From Alphaproteobacteria bacterium (GTDB lineage Bacteria; Pseudomonadota; Alphaproteobacteria; VGDZ01): a stretch of DNA of 35,891 bases. The notes beneath the pieces were generated by a model. That model made no database searches and was not told where the DNA came from. It saw only the letters and a list, made by a program, of their open reading frames with translations. The stretch lies in contig VGDZ01000028.1 of NCBI GenBank assembly GCA_016869515.1, forward strand, positions 1-35,891. Reading direction: 5' to 3'. How positions within the stretch are numbered: the first letter of the stretch is position 1; the number at the start of each line of letters is the position of its first letter. The position numbers and the translations under genes are program-made. This document shows, piece after piece, positions 23,444 to 30,865 of the stretch.

Positions 23444-23467
23444 ACTATATATCTAGCCGATATATAT
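23432..23467. promoter_or_regulatory. AT-rich palindromic cluster, likely PadR operator
   Basis: Three self-complementary AT blocks occur in a GC-rich genome: ATATAT at 23432-23437, ATATAT at 23447-23452 and ATATATAT at 23460-23467. GTCAAA is also repeated at 23421 and 23439, 18 bp apart. The first two blocks flank and overlap the -35 box, so a bound PadR dimer would block polymerase. The assignment to PadR is inferred from position, not from a known box for this protein. Confidence 0.5.
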
Positions 23468-23572
23468 GGAAAATCGGAAACTCGCCAGCGACAACTCCGG
23501 GGGAGTTTCTCTAATTCATTGATTCAGATAATTATTCTAGGCAGTATGCGATCCTCGACAGCGAGGCAGGCT

Positions 23573-23902
23573 ATGACCGAAGGTGTTCCCCCGCCCAGCC
23601 AGGACTTGTCCCGATTCATAGCCAAGACGGCAATCGTCACAGCCGCGATCGTGATCGGAGTCGTGGCTTCGGCGACCATCATCGGCGACATGGTGGCGAC
23701 GCGTTTGGCGGGCTTGGGCGAAAGCCTGGATTTACGGCGCATCGAGCGCGAACTGGCGCGCGCGGCCGATCCCAAGAACGATTTCACGCCCGAACAGCAG
23801 GAGCGGCTTGCGGTCTACTTGCGCGCGCTGGTCAAGCGGCTGCAGCCGCTGGCGACCGAACTGGCGCCGCTGTTCTGCGGGCCCGAATCGCGTCGCGGCT
23901 AG
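23573..23902 (+). CDS. Small single-span protein of unknown function
   Basis: A 109-residue protein beginning MTEGVPPPSQDLSRF, with one membrane span at about 20-45 and a charged C-terminal part predicted to be helical (RIERELARAADPKNDFTPEQ). I do not recognise a family. The ATG at 23573 was chosen because GAGGCAGG lies just upstream; an in-frame ATG at 23546 is possible. Its TAG stop is formed by the first bases of the 134-bp repeat that follows, so the native C-terminus may have been altered by that element. A small palindrome (AACTCC/GGAGTT, 23493-23507) lies upstream; its role is unknown. Confidence 0.6.
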   Translation: MTEGVPPPSQDLSRFIAKTAIVTAAIVIGVVASATIIGDMVATRLAGLGESLDLRRIERELARAADPKNDFTPEQQERLAVYLRALVKRLQPLATELAPLFCGPESRRG

Positions 23903-24033
23903 ACCGCGATCGGTTCATAGGGAATCGCGCCCGCGATACCCTGTGAACCGTGAATCGCGGTCCAGAGCAGGATACGCGGGCATGATCGATCTGTCTTGAA
24001 CCCTATGGTTCAAGACAGATCGATCATGCCCTA
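23900..24033 (+). repeat. 134-bp double-hairpin element, copy A
   Basis: A compact element of two hairpins. Hairpin 1 (23903-23961) has imperfect arms starting ACCGCGAT and ending ATCGCGGT. Hairpin 2 (23978-24031) has perfect 25-base arms around the loop CTAT. Copy B at 28730-28863 is the same length in reverse orientation and matches at 124 of 134 positions by hand alignment. Both ends lie in CTAG, giving TAG stop codons to the gene on the left (plus strand) and the gene on the right (minus strand). It could be a MITE-like mobile element inserted at TA, or a bidirectional terminator module. No transposase was seen. Confidence 0.88.
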
Positions 24034-25677
24034 GTTTCGCGATCGCTCCCACACTGCGATTTCGCCTTGGCCGTTGGCGAGGACATGGCCGAGCACCAGC
24101 GCTATCGGAATCGCCAGCCACTCCAGCGGCCACAGCAACAGCCGCCGATAGGCCGGCCGTTCCGGCGCCACGAATCGCGTCCATAGCCAAAATGCGATCG
24201 CGTTGGGCATGGCGGCGTGGCCGCGCCGCTCCGTCAGCGACCAACCCTCAGGCGGCGGAGTCGGGCGGGCGGGACCGAACCAGGCGGCGCCGTCAATGAC
24301 GATCAGGCGTGCGGCCCCGTCCGGCGGCGCATCGCCGGCCGCATTCGCCAAAGCCTGGGCCAGCGGAATTTCGGTCAGCGTCGCCGCCAGCCGCCTGATG
24401 CCGGCTTCGACTTCGCCCGGGCGATAGAACTTCCGCTCGTCGCCGACCGGCAAGCGCCATAGCGCGTTCCATGGCCCGCCTCCGGGCGTGAAAAAGCGCC
24501 GAGCGATGAATCGTCGGCGGGACGTCAGCAGCCGGTTGGCGACGGCGACATAAATCTGGTGCGCGCGAGAAAGCGGCGTATTGGCGCCGGCTGCGACGGC
24601 ATGACGTTGCGCATGTTTCAATAGGCGCCTCAGCGCCGTGGCCGGATCGCGCAGCCATAGCCGATCCTGTCCCGCCGTGATCCCGGCCAGGATGGCGCCC
24701 ACCACGCCGCGGGCGCGGGCCTCGACCGGCGCCCAATGAGCGGATTCGAGCGGCCCGGCATGCAGGCGGATCGGCACAGCGAAATGGGCGGCTTGACGAG
24801 GCCCGGTCTCGGCCAGGGCCCAGCGTACGGCGTCGGCCACGCTGCCCTTGCGCACGCCGGTGACCATCTCGCGCAGCGCATCGCTGAGTTCGATCATCAT
24901 CAGTTCGTCGCTGTCGGCGACGATGTGGTCGCCCGCCGGATCCGGACACAGCGCCTCGAGCATGTCGTCGTCGACCGTGCCGCCGAAGCGCGCATCGTCG
25001 CGCTGGGGGCGCAGCATGAAAGGATGCAAATGGAAGCAATGCACCAATAGCCCGTCGCGACCCACCGGCCAGTTCAGCATCGAGGGGTGCAGGCTCTCGC
25101 CTGCCGCGCCGGCATCGAAACGATGCTCGGCCAGAAGGGCGGGGTGCAGATGCGCGATGCCGATTCCCGCAAGCGCTCGCGCCGGGACCGGCAAGCTGCC
25201 GTCGGCGGCGCGAAACGCCTCCAGCGCCGGCACGACGCTCGGTTTCCAGGTGCGGATTCCGATCACCAAGGCGGTCGAGCGCCCCGCCGCCGCCAGCCCC
25301 TCCAATGTCGGCAGGGTCCCGTCGGAAAAGACGTTGTCCCCGGTCAGGGGCGCCAGTGCCGCTCCCTTGGCGGCCGCATCGACCAGGCCGCGCCGATAGC
25401 TTTCCGACATCATGGCGTGGGCGCCGGCGTTCATGTCGTCGATCGGATCGATCGCCAGCGGCATGTACTCGCCGATGCGCCGGATCAGCGGATGGGCGGC
25501 GATGCGATCGCGATCGGCCGCGCGGGTGAAGACCCGGTAGAGGCTGGCCTCGCGCGCCTTCAGCGCCGGCAGGTTTCCGGCCGCGGCATGGCAGGGCAGC
25601 ACCAGATCGAAATAGGTCCCGAGATAGGCCTCGCCCCAAATCGGGACGACGACATGCAGGGGATGGCCGCCGCTCAC
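24031..25677 (-). CDS. Large protein of unknown function, possibly glycosyltransferase-like
   Basis: A 548-residue protein. The N-terminal part (LHVVVPIWGEAYLGTYFDLV, then a predicted alternation of strands and helices and a DDMNAGAHAMMSES stretch) looks like a nucleotide-sugar-type Rossmann fold, but no diagnostic glycosyltransferase motif is clear, so the role is open. The extreme C-terminus has a hydrophobic span (LLLWPLEWLAIPIALVLGHVL), suggesting membrane attachment. It starts with GTG at 25677, divergent from the SGNH gene by 80 bases. Its neighbours (hydrolase-like and GT-C-like proteins) suggest surface polysaccharide work. Its TAG stop is the end of repeat copy A. Confidence 0.75.
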   Translation of the reverse strand: MSGGHPLHVVVPIWGEAYLGTYFDLVLPCHAAAGNLPALKAREASLYRVFTRAADRDRIAAHPLIRRIGEYMPLAIDPIDDMNAGAHAMMSESYRRGLVDAAAKGAALAPLTGDNVFSDGTLPTLEGLAAAGRSTALVIGIRTWKPSVVPALEAFRAADGSLPVPARALAGIGIAHLHPALLAEHRFDAGAAGESLHPSMLNWPVGRDGLLVHCFHLHPFMLRPQRDDARFGGTVDDDMLEALCPDPAGDHIVADSDELMMIELSDALREMVTGVRKGSVADAVRWALAETGPRQAAHFAVPIRLHAGPLESAHWAPVEARARGVVGAILAGITAGQDRLWLRDPATALRRLLKHAQRHAVAAGANTPLSRAHQIYVAVANRLLTSRRRFIARRFFTPGGGPWNALWRLPVGDERKFYRPGEVEAGIRRLAATLTEIPLAQALANAAGDAPPDGAARLIVIDGAAWFGPARPTPPPEGWSLTERRGHAAMPNAIAFWLWTRFVAPERPAYRRLLLWPLEWLAIPIALVLGHVLANGQGEIAVWERSRN

Positions 25678-25692
25678 CGGCCGGCGCCCGCG

Positions 25693-25721
25693 TTGCCGGG
25701 CCCGGCGGGCTCGCCTATAAG
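25693..25721 (+). promoter_or_regulatory. Candidate sigma70 promoter for the SGNH/GT-C pair
   Basis: TTGCCG (25693-25698) and TATAAG (25716-25721) are 17 bp apart in the 80-bp divergent gap. The predicted start near 25728 leaves a leader of about 30 bases before the TTG start codon. No clear operator was seen. Confidence 0.55.
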
Positions 25722-25757
25722 CAGACCGAACCCCGACCGCCAGAGACCATCCCCGCC

Positions 25758-26972
25758 TTGCGCCTCAGACCGCCCACCTTCCTTGGCCGCATCGCCCAAA
25801 TCGCCCTGGTCACGGCGATCTGCCTGGCCGCGCTGTGGGGCGGGCTGGTGGTGTTCGAGCGTTCGATCCTCAAGCGCATCGGCGGCTTCCAGCCCGACGC
25901 GCCGGGACACGACGTCGCCGCGACCGAGCGCACCATCCGCACGCTCGATCTTTATCCCTGGACCGGCTGGCACGTGCAGCACGAATTCCGCCATCGCGGC
26001 ACCATGCCCTGGGAGTCGCAGCCGTACAACGACTATGACGTCGCCACCGGTCGGCTGGGATTCTTCGATCACGACGTGCTGGCGCCGCCCGACAAGGCGC
26101 AATGCGAGCGGCGGGTGGTCCTGATCGGCGGGTCGGGCGCGCAAGGCTGGGGCGCGCGCTCCAATGCCGATACTTTGGCGCGGCGGTTGGAATTCCATCT
26201 CGGCGCCGCGCCCGAAAACGCAGGCCTGACTGCCACTGTGGTCAACCTGGCGATGGGCGCCTCGATCGGCTACCAGAATTTTATCGCCCTCAACCGCTTC
26301 GGCCACGCCCTCAAGCCCGACGTCATCGTCAGTTATTCCGGTCGCAACGACTACATCGTGCCGGAGATGAACGGCAATGACGGCTTTTATCAGTTCAACC
26401 AGTTGTTGGCGCTGAGCCGCGTCGTCCGCCGCAACGAGAATTCGGGCCTGGTCGAGTGGCTGTCGAGCGCCTTTCCGCGCCTGATGGAGCGTACCGGCCT
26501 CGGCGCGGGCCTGCGCATGACCAACGAATATGGCCGGCTGACCCGCGAGGCGCCGGCGGAATACGCCGCCCGCTTCGGCTTCGAACGGATGTCGGCGTCC
26601 GAATTCCTCGACCAGGTGGTGCTGGCGAACTATGTCCACGCCCTCAAGTCGATCCGGCGCGATCACGCCGGCGTGCCGATCGCCATCGCCTGGCAGGCGG
26701 TGCAGCGCTGGGAGACTGATTTGTCGCGTTTCGCCAAGGAGGTCGAGCCCGATTTCTACGAGCGCCTGTTCGCGCGCGCGCGCGCGGCGCTCGAGGGTTA
26801 CGGCGAGGGCGATTGGCGCTTCGTCGACGCCCATGGCCACATGAAGGGCTTCGCCGAGGAGAACACCGGCACCCATCTCGGCAATGCCGGCCAGGACCGC
26901 GTCGCCCGGCTGATTGCCGGCGAAATCCTGCCCTGGATCGAACGCAGCCGCGGCACATGCAAGCGGTCCTGA
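25758..26972 (+). CDS. SGNH/GDSL hydrolase-like membrane-anchored protein
   Basis: A 404-residue protein with an N-terminal membrane span (about 10-32) and a large, probably periplasmic domain. SGNH-type blocks are visible: nucleophile S126 in GGSGAQGWG, N197 in SGRNDYIV and H373 in GTHLGNAGQDR. The aspartate normally three residues before the histidine is threonine (T370), so the triad is either altered or completed elsewhere. Such proteins often add or remove acyl groups on surface polysaccharides. The start is TTG at 25758, since no ATG or GTG precedes the membrane span in frame at a sensible place. It overlaps the next gene by 16 bases. Confidence 0.8.
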   Translation: MRLRPPTFLGRIAQIALVTAICLAALWGGLVVFERSILKRIGGFQPDAPGHDVAATERTIRTLDLYPWTGWHVQHEFRHRGTMPWESQPYNDYDVATGRLGFFDHDVLAPPDKAQCERRVVLIGGSGAQGWGARSNADTLARRLEFHLGAAPENAGLTATVVNLAMGASIGYQNFIALNRFGHALKPDVIVSYSGRNDYIVPEMNGNDGFYQFNQLLALSRVVRRNENSGLVEWLSSAFPRLMERTGLGAGLRMTNEYGRLTREAPAEYAARFGFERMSASEFLDQVVLANYVHALKSIRRDHAGVPIAIAWQAVQRWETDLSRFAKEVEPDFYERLFARARAALEGYGEGDWRFVDAHGHMKGFAEENTGTHLGNAGQDRVARLIAGEILPWIERSRGTCKRS

Positions 26973-28732
26973 GGCGCGACGAAGCGCTGCTGACGGCGCC
27001 GCTGTTGGCGGTGTCGGGTTTCTGGGTGCTGGAGCTGAGCGGGCTGGCGCCGATCCTGCCTTGGCCTTGGTTGACGGCGTTGGTTTTCGGTGTATTGCCG
27101 GTGCTTGTGGCGAGAGCGGTTGGCGCGGGCCGCCACACAAGCGGCCAAGTCGCCGCCATCGTTGCGATGGTTGGGTTCGCGTTCGCGGTCCAGTTGCTGC
27201 TCTATCGCGACAGTTTCATCCTGGCGCATCTCGATCATCTCAACCCGCTGGCGATGGCGCGCGAGATCGCCGCTCACGGCACCATCCGGCATCTGCCCGA
27301 GACCGGCGATGCTTTCTGGATCGCCTATCCGCCGGGGCTCGGTCTGCTGCTGGCGCCCTTGTTCGTGCTGTTCGATCGGTTGACCGCGATCGGCCTCTAC
27401 ACCTGGATACACCAGGCCGTGGTCGCGCTTGTGCCGTTGGTTTGGGCGTTCGGATTGCGCCGCTTGTTCTTTCCGTGGGCGCCGGCAGCCCTGACGGTAC
27501 TGGCGTTCTATGTCGGCTTTCTTTGTCTCGACCGGTCGCTGCTGCCCGGCTCGGTTCACGCCGGCAAGGATGCGCTGATGGTTGCGGCGTTGCTGTTTCC
27601 GGGGGCGATGCTGGTGTTGCTGGGCGAGGCCGCGGGCTGGCGGCGAGGCCTGGTGGCGGTGCTGGTTTGCCTCGGTGCGGTGCTGACCCACTACGCCATG
27701 ATCTACCTGCTGGCTTGCATCGGCTTGGCTTGGGCGGCGGTGATGCGTCCCGGCTGGCGCCGGCTATGGTGGTGTGCAGCGGTGGGCGGCGCGGTCGTGG
27801 CGCTGTTCTTGCCGGCCTTGGTCCAGATCCAGGCGCAGCACATGACTTTGGCCGATCAAGGCCAGGTGGCGGAAAAAGGGCGGTTTCTGGTCGACTTGCT
27901 GGCGCAGCGGCTGAATCCGCTTTTGCACATCTACAACGATCCGCAGCATACCCGGTTGGTGCCGTTCCCCTGGAAGGGCGCGGCCCTGGTGCTGGCTTGG
28001 CTGGTGGCGATGGCTACGGCGCGTTGGGCACGGTCGAAGGAGTGGGCGGAGGCGCCGGCGCTGGCGGGAGTGGCGCGTGCCGCTTCGATGCTGGGCTTGG
28101 CCGTGATTTTGGCGGCGGTTCTGGCTTCGGGTTTGATTCCGGGCGCGGGCGTGAACCTGATCTACAGTTCCTGGTACATGCAGTTCCCGATCGCGGCCTT
28201 GTTCGGCTGCGGGGTGGCGGCGCTGCTGATCCTGGTCCGGCGCGCCGAGTTCGAGCCGCGGCTGATCGCCAGCCTGGCGCTGCTGGCGATCGTGATCCGC
28301 GGCGCGACATGGCTGGGCAGCGACTACGCCGAAAGCCGCCGCCATGTCCTCAAGCATCGCGTTGCGGCGTCGGATCTGGTGGCCCTGCGCTCGGTGCTGC
28401 CGACCGCCGCACCCTGTTTCCTTGCGCTGCAGGGCGGGGCGATCGACAGCGGCATGATGCCGCGCCTGGTGCAGGTCGCCCAGACCGCGCGCGCGCTCGA
28501 CCATCTTGCGCTGTTGTCGGATTGTCGCGTCGTCAGCGGCAGTTTCGTCGCCTTCGCCATGCCGGGCGGCCGTGCGCTCGACGGGCTACCGGCGGCAGGC
28601 GCGTGGCCGACGGGCGCGCCCTTGACGGTGATCGCCCATCTCGAGCCGATCGAACGCTATGCCCGCGCCCTGGGGCGGAAGGTGCCGGAGTTGCGGCCCT
28701 TGCCCGGTGGCCTAGTGGCGGCGGTGTTTTAG
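26957..28732 (+). CDS. Polytopic membrane protein, GT-C glycosyltransferase-like
   Basis: A 591-residue protein with about 11-12 predicted membrane spans. Early in the chain, after the first spans, an extracytoplasmic loop contains HLDHLNPLAMAREIAAHG and then FWIAYPPGLGLLLAPLF. This resembles the first loop of GT39/ArnT-type transferases that use lipid-linked sugars. The C-terminal quarter is soluble-looking. The exact activity is inferred only from this layout. The ATG at 26957 lies 16 bases inside the end of the SGNH gene, so the two are probably translated together and act on the same glycan. Its stop TAG is the outer end of repeat copy B. Confidence 0.78.
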   Translation: MQAVLRRDEALLTAPLLAVSGFWVLELSGLAPILPWPWLTALVFGVLPVLVARAVGAGRHTSGQVAAIVAMVGFAFAVQLLLYRDSFILAHLDHLNPLAMAREIAAHGTIRHLPETGDAFWIAYPPGLGLLLAPLFVLFDRLTAIGLYTWIHQAVVALVPLVWAFGLRRLFFPWAPAALTVLAFYVGFLCLDRSLLPGSVHAGKDALMVAALLFPGAMLVLLGEAAGWRRGLVAVLVCLGAVLTHYAMIYLLACIGLAWAAVMRPGWRRLWWCAAVGGAVVALFLPALVQIQAQHMTLADQGQVAEKGRFLVDLLAQRLNPLLHIYNDPQHTRLVPFPWKGAALVLAWLVAMATARWARSKEWAEAPALAGVARAASMLGLAVILAAVLASGLIPGAGVNLIYSSWYMQFPIAALFGCGVAALLILVRRAEFEPRLIASLALLAIVIRGATWLGSDYAESRRHVLKHRVAASDLVALRSVLPTAAPCFLALQGGAIDSGMMPRLVQVAQTARALDHLALLSDCRVVSGSFVAFAMPGGRALDGLPAAGAWPTGAPLTVIAHLEPIERYARALGRKVPELRPLPGGLVAAVF

Positions 28733-28863
28733 GGCATGATCGATTTGTCTTGAACTCTATAGTTCAAGACAGATCGATCATGCCCTCGTATCCTGCTCTG
28801 GACCGCGATTCACGGTTCATAGGGAATCGCGGCCGTGATTCCCTATGAACCGATCGCGGTCTA
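28730..28863 (-). repeat. 134-bp double-hairpin element, copy B (inverted)
   Basis: Reverse-oriented partner of copy A. Hairpin 2 (28731-28786) has 26-base arms with loop CTAT and one T-G wobble. Its loop-closing pair differs from copy A (T-A here, C-G there), a paired change that keeps the stem. Hairpin 1 has 8- and 16-base arms around an 8-base loop with a 3-base bulge. The left end is TTAG, the stop of the GT-C-like gene, and the right end is CTAG, the stop of the minus-strand methyltransferase. Together with copy A it brackets 4.7 kb holding three genes. Confidence 0.88.
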
Positions 28864-29595
28864 GGCGCGGCGGACGCGCGCCACGATCTGCCAGCCCAGC
28901 GGCGCGTCGCGCAGGTTGAAGCGAAACAGGGCGTCGAAGGCGCGGAACGCCAGCGCCTGCAGCCCGCGCGCCGGCGCGGCCGAGTCCTCGACCGCTTGGC
29001 CGCCGCGCAGCACCACCACCAAGCGATAGAGGGTGTGAAACGGAAAACCGGCGCGCCAGACGAAATCGGCGGCCAGGCCCGCCGCCGCCAACTCGGCGCG
29101 CAGGATCGCTTCGGTATAGTGCTTGCGATGGCCGACATGGCGATCGAAGGCCGAGATCGGCCCCGCCGGCACGGTGATAACCATCCGTCCCTCGGCCGCC
29201 AGCAGCTCGCGTGCCGCCGCCAGCGCTTCGATCGGCCGATCGAGATGTTCGATCGCTTCGGCGCAGAGCGCATGCGTCGCCCAGCCCCGCAATTCCACCG
29301 GCGGCGCGGCCAAGTCGGTGGCGAAAAACCGCCCCGCGGGCACGCGCCGCGCCGCGGTCGCGATGCCTTGGGCGCTGCCGTCATAACCGGCAATGGCGAT
29401 CTCCGGCCGACGCTCGGCCAGGGCCGCCGCGAAACTGCCCTCGCCGCAGCCGATGTCGACCAGGCGCACCGGCGCGCGCGCCTCTTCCAACGCCAAGGCC
29501 CGCCAAATCAGATCGCGCCGATAGCGATAGGCCGGGTTGGCCAGCATCCACACCGCCAGCCGCCGCCAATGCGCATCCCAATCGTCGCCGCTCAT
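28861..29595 (-). CDS. SAM-dependent methyltransferase (class I)
   Basis: A 244-residue cytoplasmic enzyme starting MSGDDWDAHWRRLAVWMLAN. The SAM-binding motif I is VDIGCGEGSFAAAL at about 48-61. An acidic residue in GYDGSAQGI ends strand 2, and AEAIEHLDRP sits at the UbiG/UbiE-like post-motif position. An HVGHRKHYTE stretch is typical of methyltransferases in polysaccharide loci. The ATG overlaps the stop of the glycosyltransferase as ATGA, so the methyl acceptor may be a glycan or lipid intermediate of that enzyme (inference). The TAG stop is provided by repeat copy B. Confidence 0.87.
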   Translation of the reverse strand: MSGDDWDAHWRRLAVWMLANPAYRYRRDLIWRALALEEARAPVRLVDIGCGEGSFAAALAERRPEIAIAGYDGSAQGIATAARRVPAGRFFATDLAAPPVELRGWATHALCAEAIEHLDRPIEALAAARELLAAEGRMVITVPAGPISAFDRHVGHRKHYTEAILRAELAAAGLAADFVWRAGFPFHTLYRLVVVLRGGQAVEDSAAPARGLQALAFRAFDALFRFNLRDAPLGWQIVARVRRA

Positions 29596-30365
29596 GGCTT
29601 GGGCGGCGGCTCGTCCTTGATCTCGACCGGCTCCTGCAACTCGGCCGCCACCGCCGGCCGCACCAGCCGCGACAGCCGCCGCATGCCGATCTTGAACAGC
29701 GAATAGGCCACCGACAGGAAATTGCGCAAGGTCAGCGCGCGCGATTCGCCGCGGTGCTCGGCCACCAGCTTGACCTCGACATGGCTGCGGCCCTCGTGGA
29801 TCAGGCGCGTCGTCAGCTCGGCCTGGAAGCCGAAGCCCAGCGCCTCGACATGCCAACGCAGCACATCGCGCCGGCGATAGAGCGCGCAGCCGTTGTAATA
29901 GCGGATCGCATTGCCGCTGATGGCGTTGACCACCATGGTGTAGGCCTCGGACAGGATCAGCCGCAGCCCGCGCTTGCCGATGGCGTTGGAATAGTCGGGC
30001 AGCACGATGTCGGCCTGGCCCATGCGCTTCATCACTTCGAGGTGCGATTCGACCGGCTCGGTGTCGTCGCCGCAGATCAGGCGGTAAAAGCGGCCGCGGC
30101 CGTGGAACGCCGCCTCGACGAAATTGTGCGCCAGGCCGCGATTGACCCGATTGCGGAACAGCAGCAATCGGACTTCGGGATGGGCGCGGCGCCAGGCAAG
30201 CACCACCTCGCCGGTGCGGTCGGTCGAGCAGTCGTCGAACACCAGGATCTCGTAGGAGAATCCCAGCCGCCGGCCGATTTCGGCCAGCTTGTCCAGCGCG
30301 CCGGCGACATGTCGCTCCTCGTTGAGGCAGGCGACGAAAAAGGTGACGTCGAGCGGATCGCTCAT
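29592..30365 (-). CDS. Family 2 glycosyltransferase
   Basis: A 257-residue GT-A enzyme. It opens with the nucleotide-binding VTFFVACLNEERHVAGALDK, then has EILVFDDCSTDRTGEVV and the D-x-D-like ICGDDTEP that binds the metal and sugar nucleotide. A hydrophobic stretch near 155-170 (LILSEAYTMVVNAIS) may touch the membrane, as in DPM1- or undecaprenyl-phosphate-type transferases. A YNGCALYRRRDVL segment fits the acceptor region. Both ends overlap neighbours by ATGA: the thioesterase stop upstream and the methyltransferase start downstream. Donor and acceptor are unknown. Confidence 0.9.
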   Translation of the reverse strand: MSDPLDVTFFVACLNEERHVAGALDKLAEIGRRLGFSYEILVFDDCSTDRTGEVVLAWRRAHPEVRLLLFRNRVNRGLAHNFVEAAFHGRGRFYRLICGDDTEPVESHLEVMKRMGQADIVLPDYSNAIGKRGLRLILSEAYTMVVNAISGNAIRYYNGCALYRRRDVLRWHVEALGFGFQAELTTRLIHEGRSHVEVKLVAEHRGESRALTLRNFLSVAYSLFKIGMRRLSRLVRPAVAAELQEPVEIKDEPPPKP

Positions 30366-30784
30366 TTCGCTTTCAGGATCTTCCAGATCCCGCTCGCGGT
30401 CATCAGCAGCCTGTCGCCGATCGTCAACTTGCCGCCGACGAAGACATAGCTGCGGGTGGCGCGGGTGATCTCGGCCCGGCCTTCGATCCAGTCGCCGACC
30501 GCGCCCGGCGCCAGGAAATCGCAATTCAGGCTGATGGTGGCGCAGGGCTTGCGGCCGGCGCCGAAGAACACCGCCGCCCCCAGCACATGGTCGGCCAGGC
30601 TCATCATCAGCCCGCCATGGATCACGCCGCGGACATTGGCGTGGCGGCGGTCGGTGCGCAGCCCGAACACCGCCTTGTTCTCGCCCTCGAGGCGGTAGAA
30701 GAGCGGGCCGATATGGCCTTCGAAGCCGTCGTCGAAACGATAGCGCTTGAAGCCCTCGGGAATGGCGGACTCGGCAGCCGACAT
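30362..30784 (-). CDS. PaaI-family hotdog-fold thioesterase
   Basis: A 140-residue single hotdog domain that probably hydrolyses an acyl-CoA or acyl-thioester. The family helix pattern VRGVIHGGLMMSLADHVLGA is present with the conserved HGG, followed by strands such as CATISLNCDFLAPGAVGDWI. The ATG at 30784 was chosen as the first good start. A longer in-frame reading upstream overlaps the divergent rRNA methyltransferase promoter. It is first in the three-gene operon with the GT2 and methyltransferase, although its biochemical link to them is unclear; it may simply share the promoter. Confidence 0.9.
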   Translation of the reverse strand: MSAAESAIPEGFKRYRFDDGFEGHIGPLFYRLEGENKAVFGLRTDRRHANVRGVIHGGLMMSLADHVLGAAVFFGAGRKPCATISLNCDFLAPGAVGDWIEGRAEITRATRSYVFVGGKLTIGDRLLMTASGIWKILKAK

Positions 30785-30865
30785 GGCGCACTGTTTAGCG
30801 GCGAAGACGCGGAAAGGCAAAGCCGGCGCTTGTGCCGGCGCGACCCACGCGTAGACTGCGCCGCC

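Noticed and set aside
23432-23467. AT palindromes considered as an attachment site or remnant of a mobile element
   Set aside because: No integrase, tRNA end or duplicated flank is nearby, and their overlap with the padR promoter is better explained as an operator.
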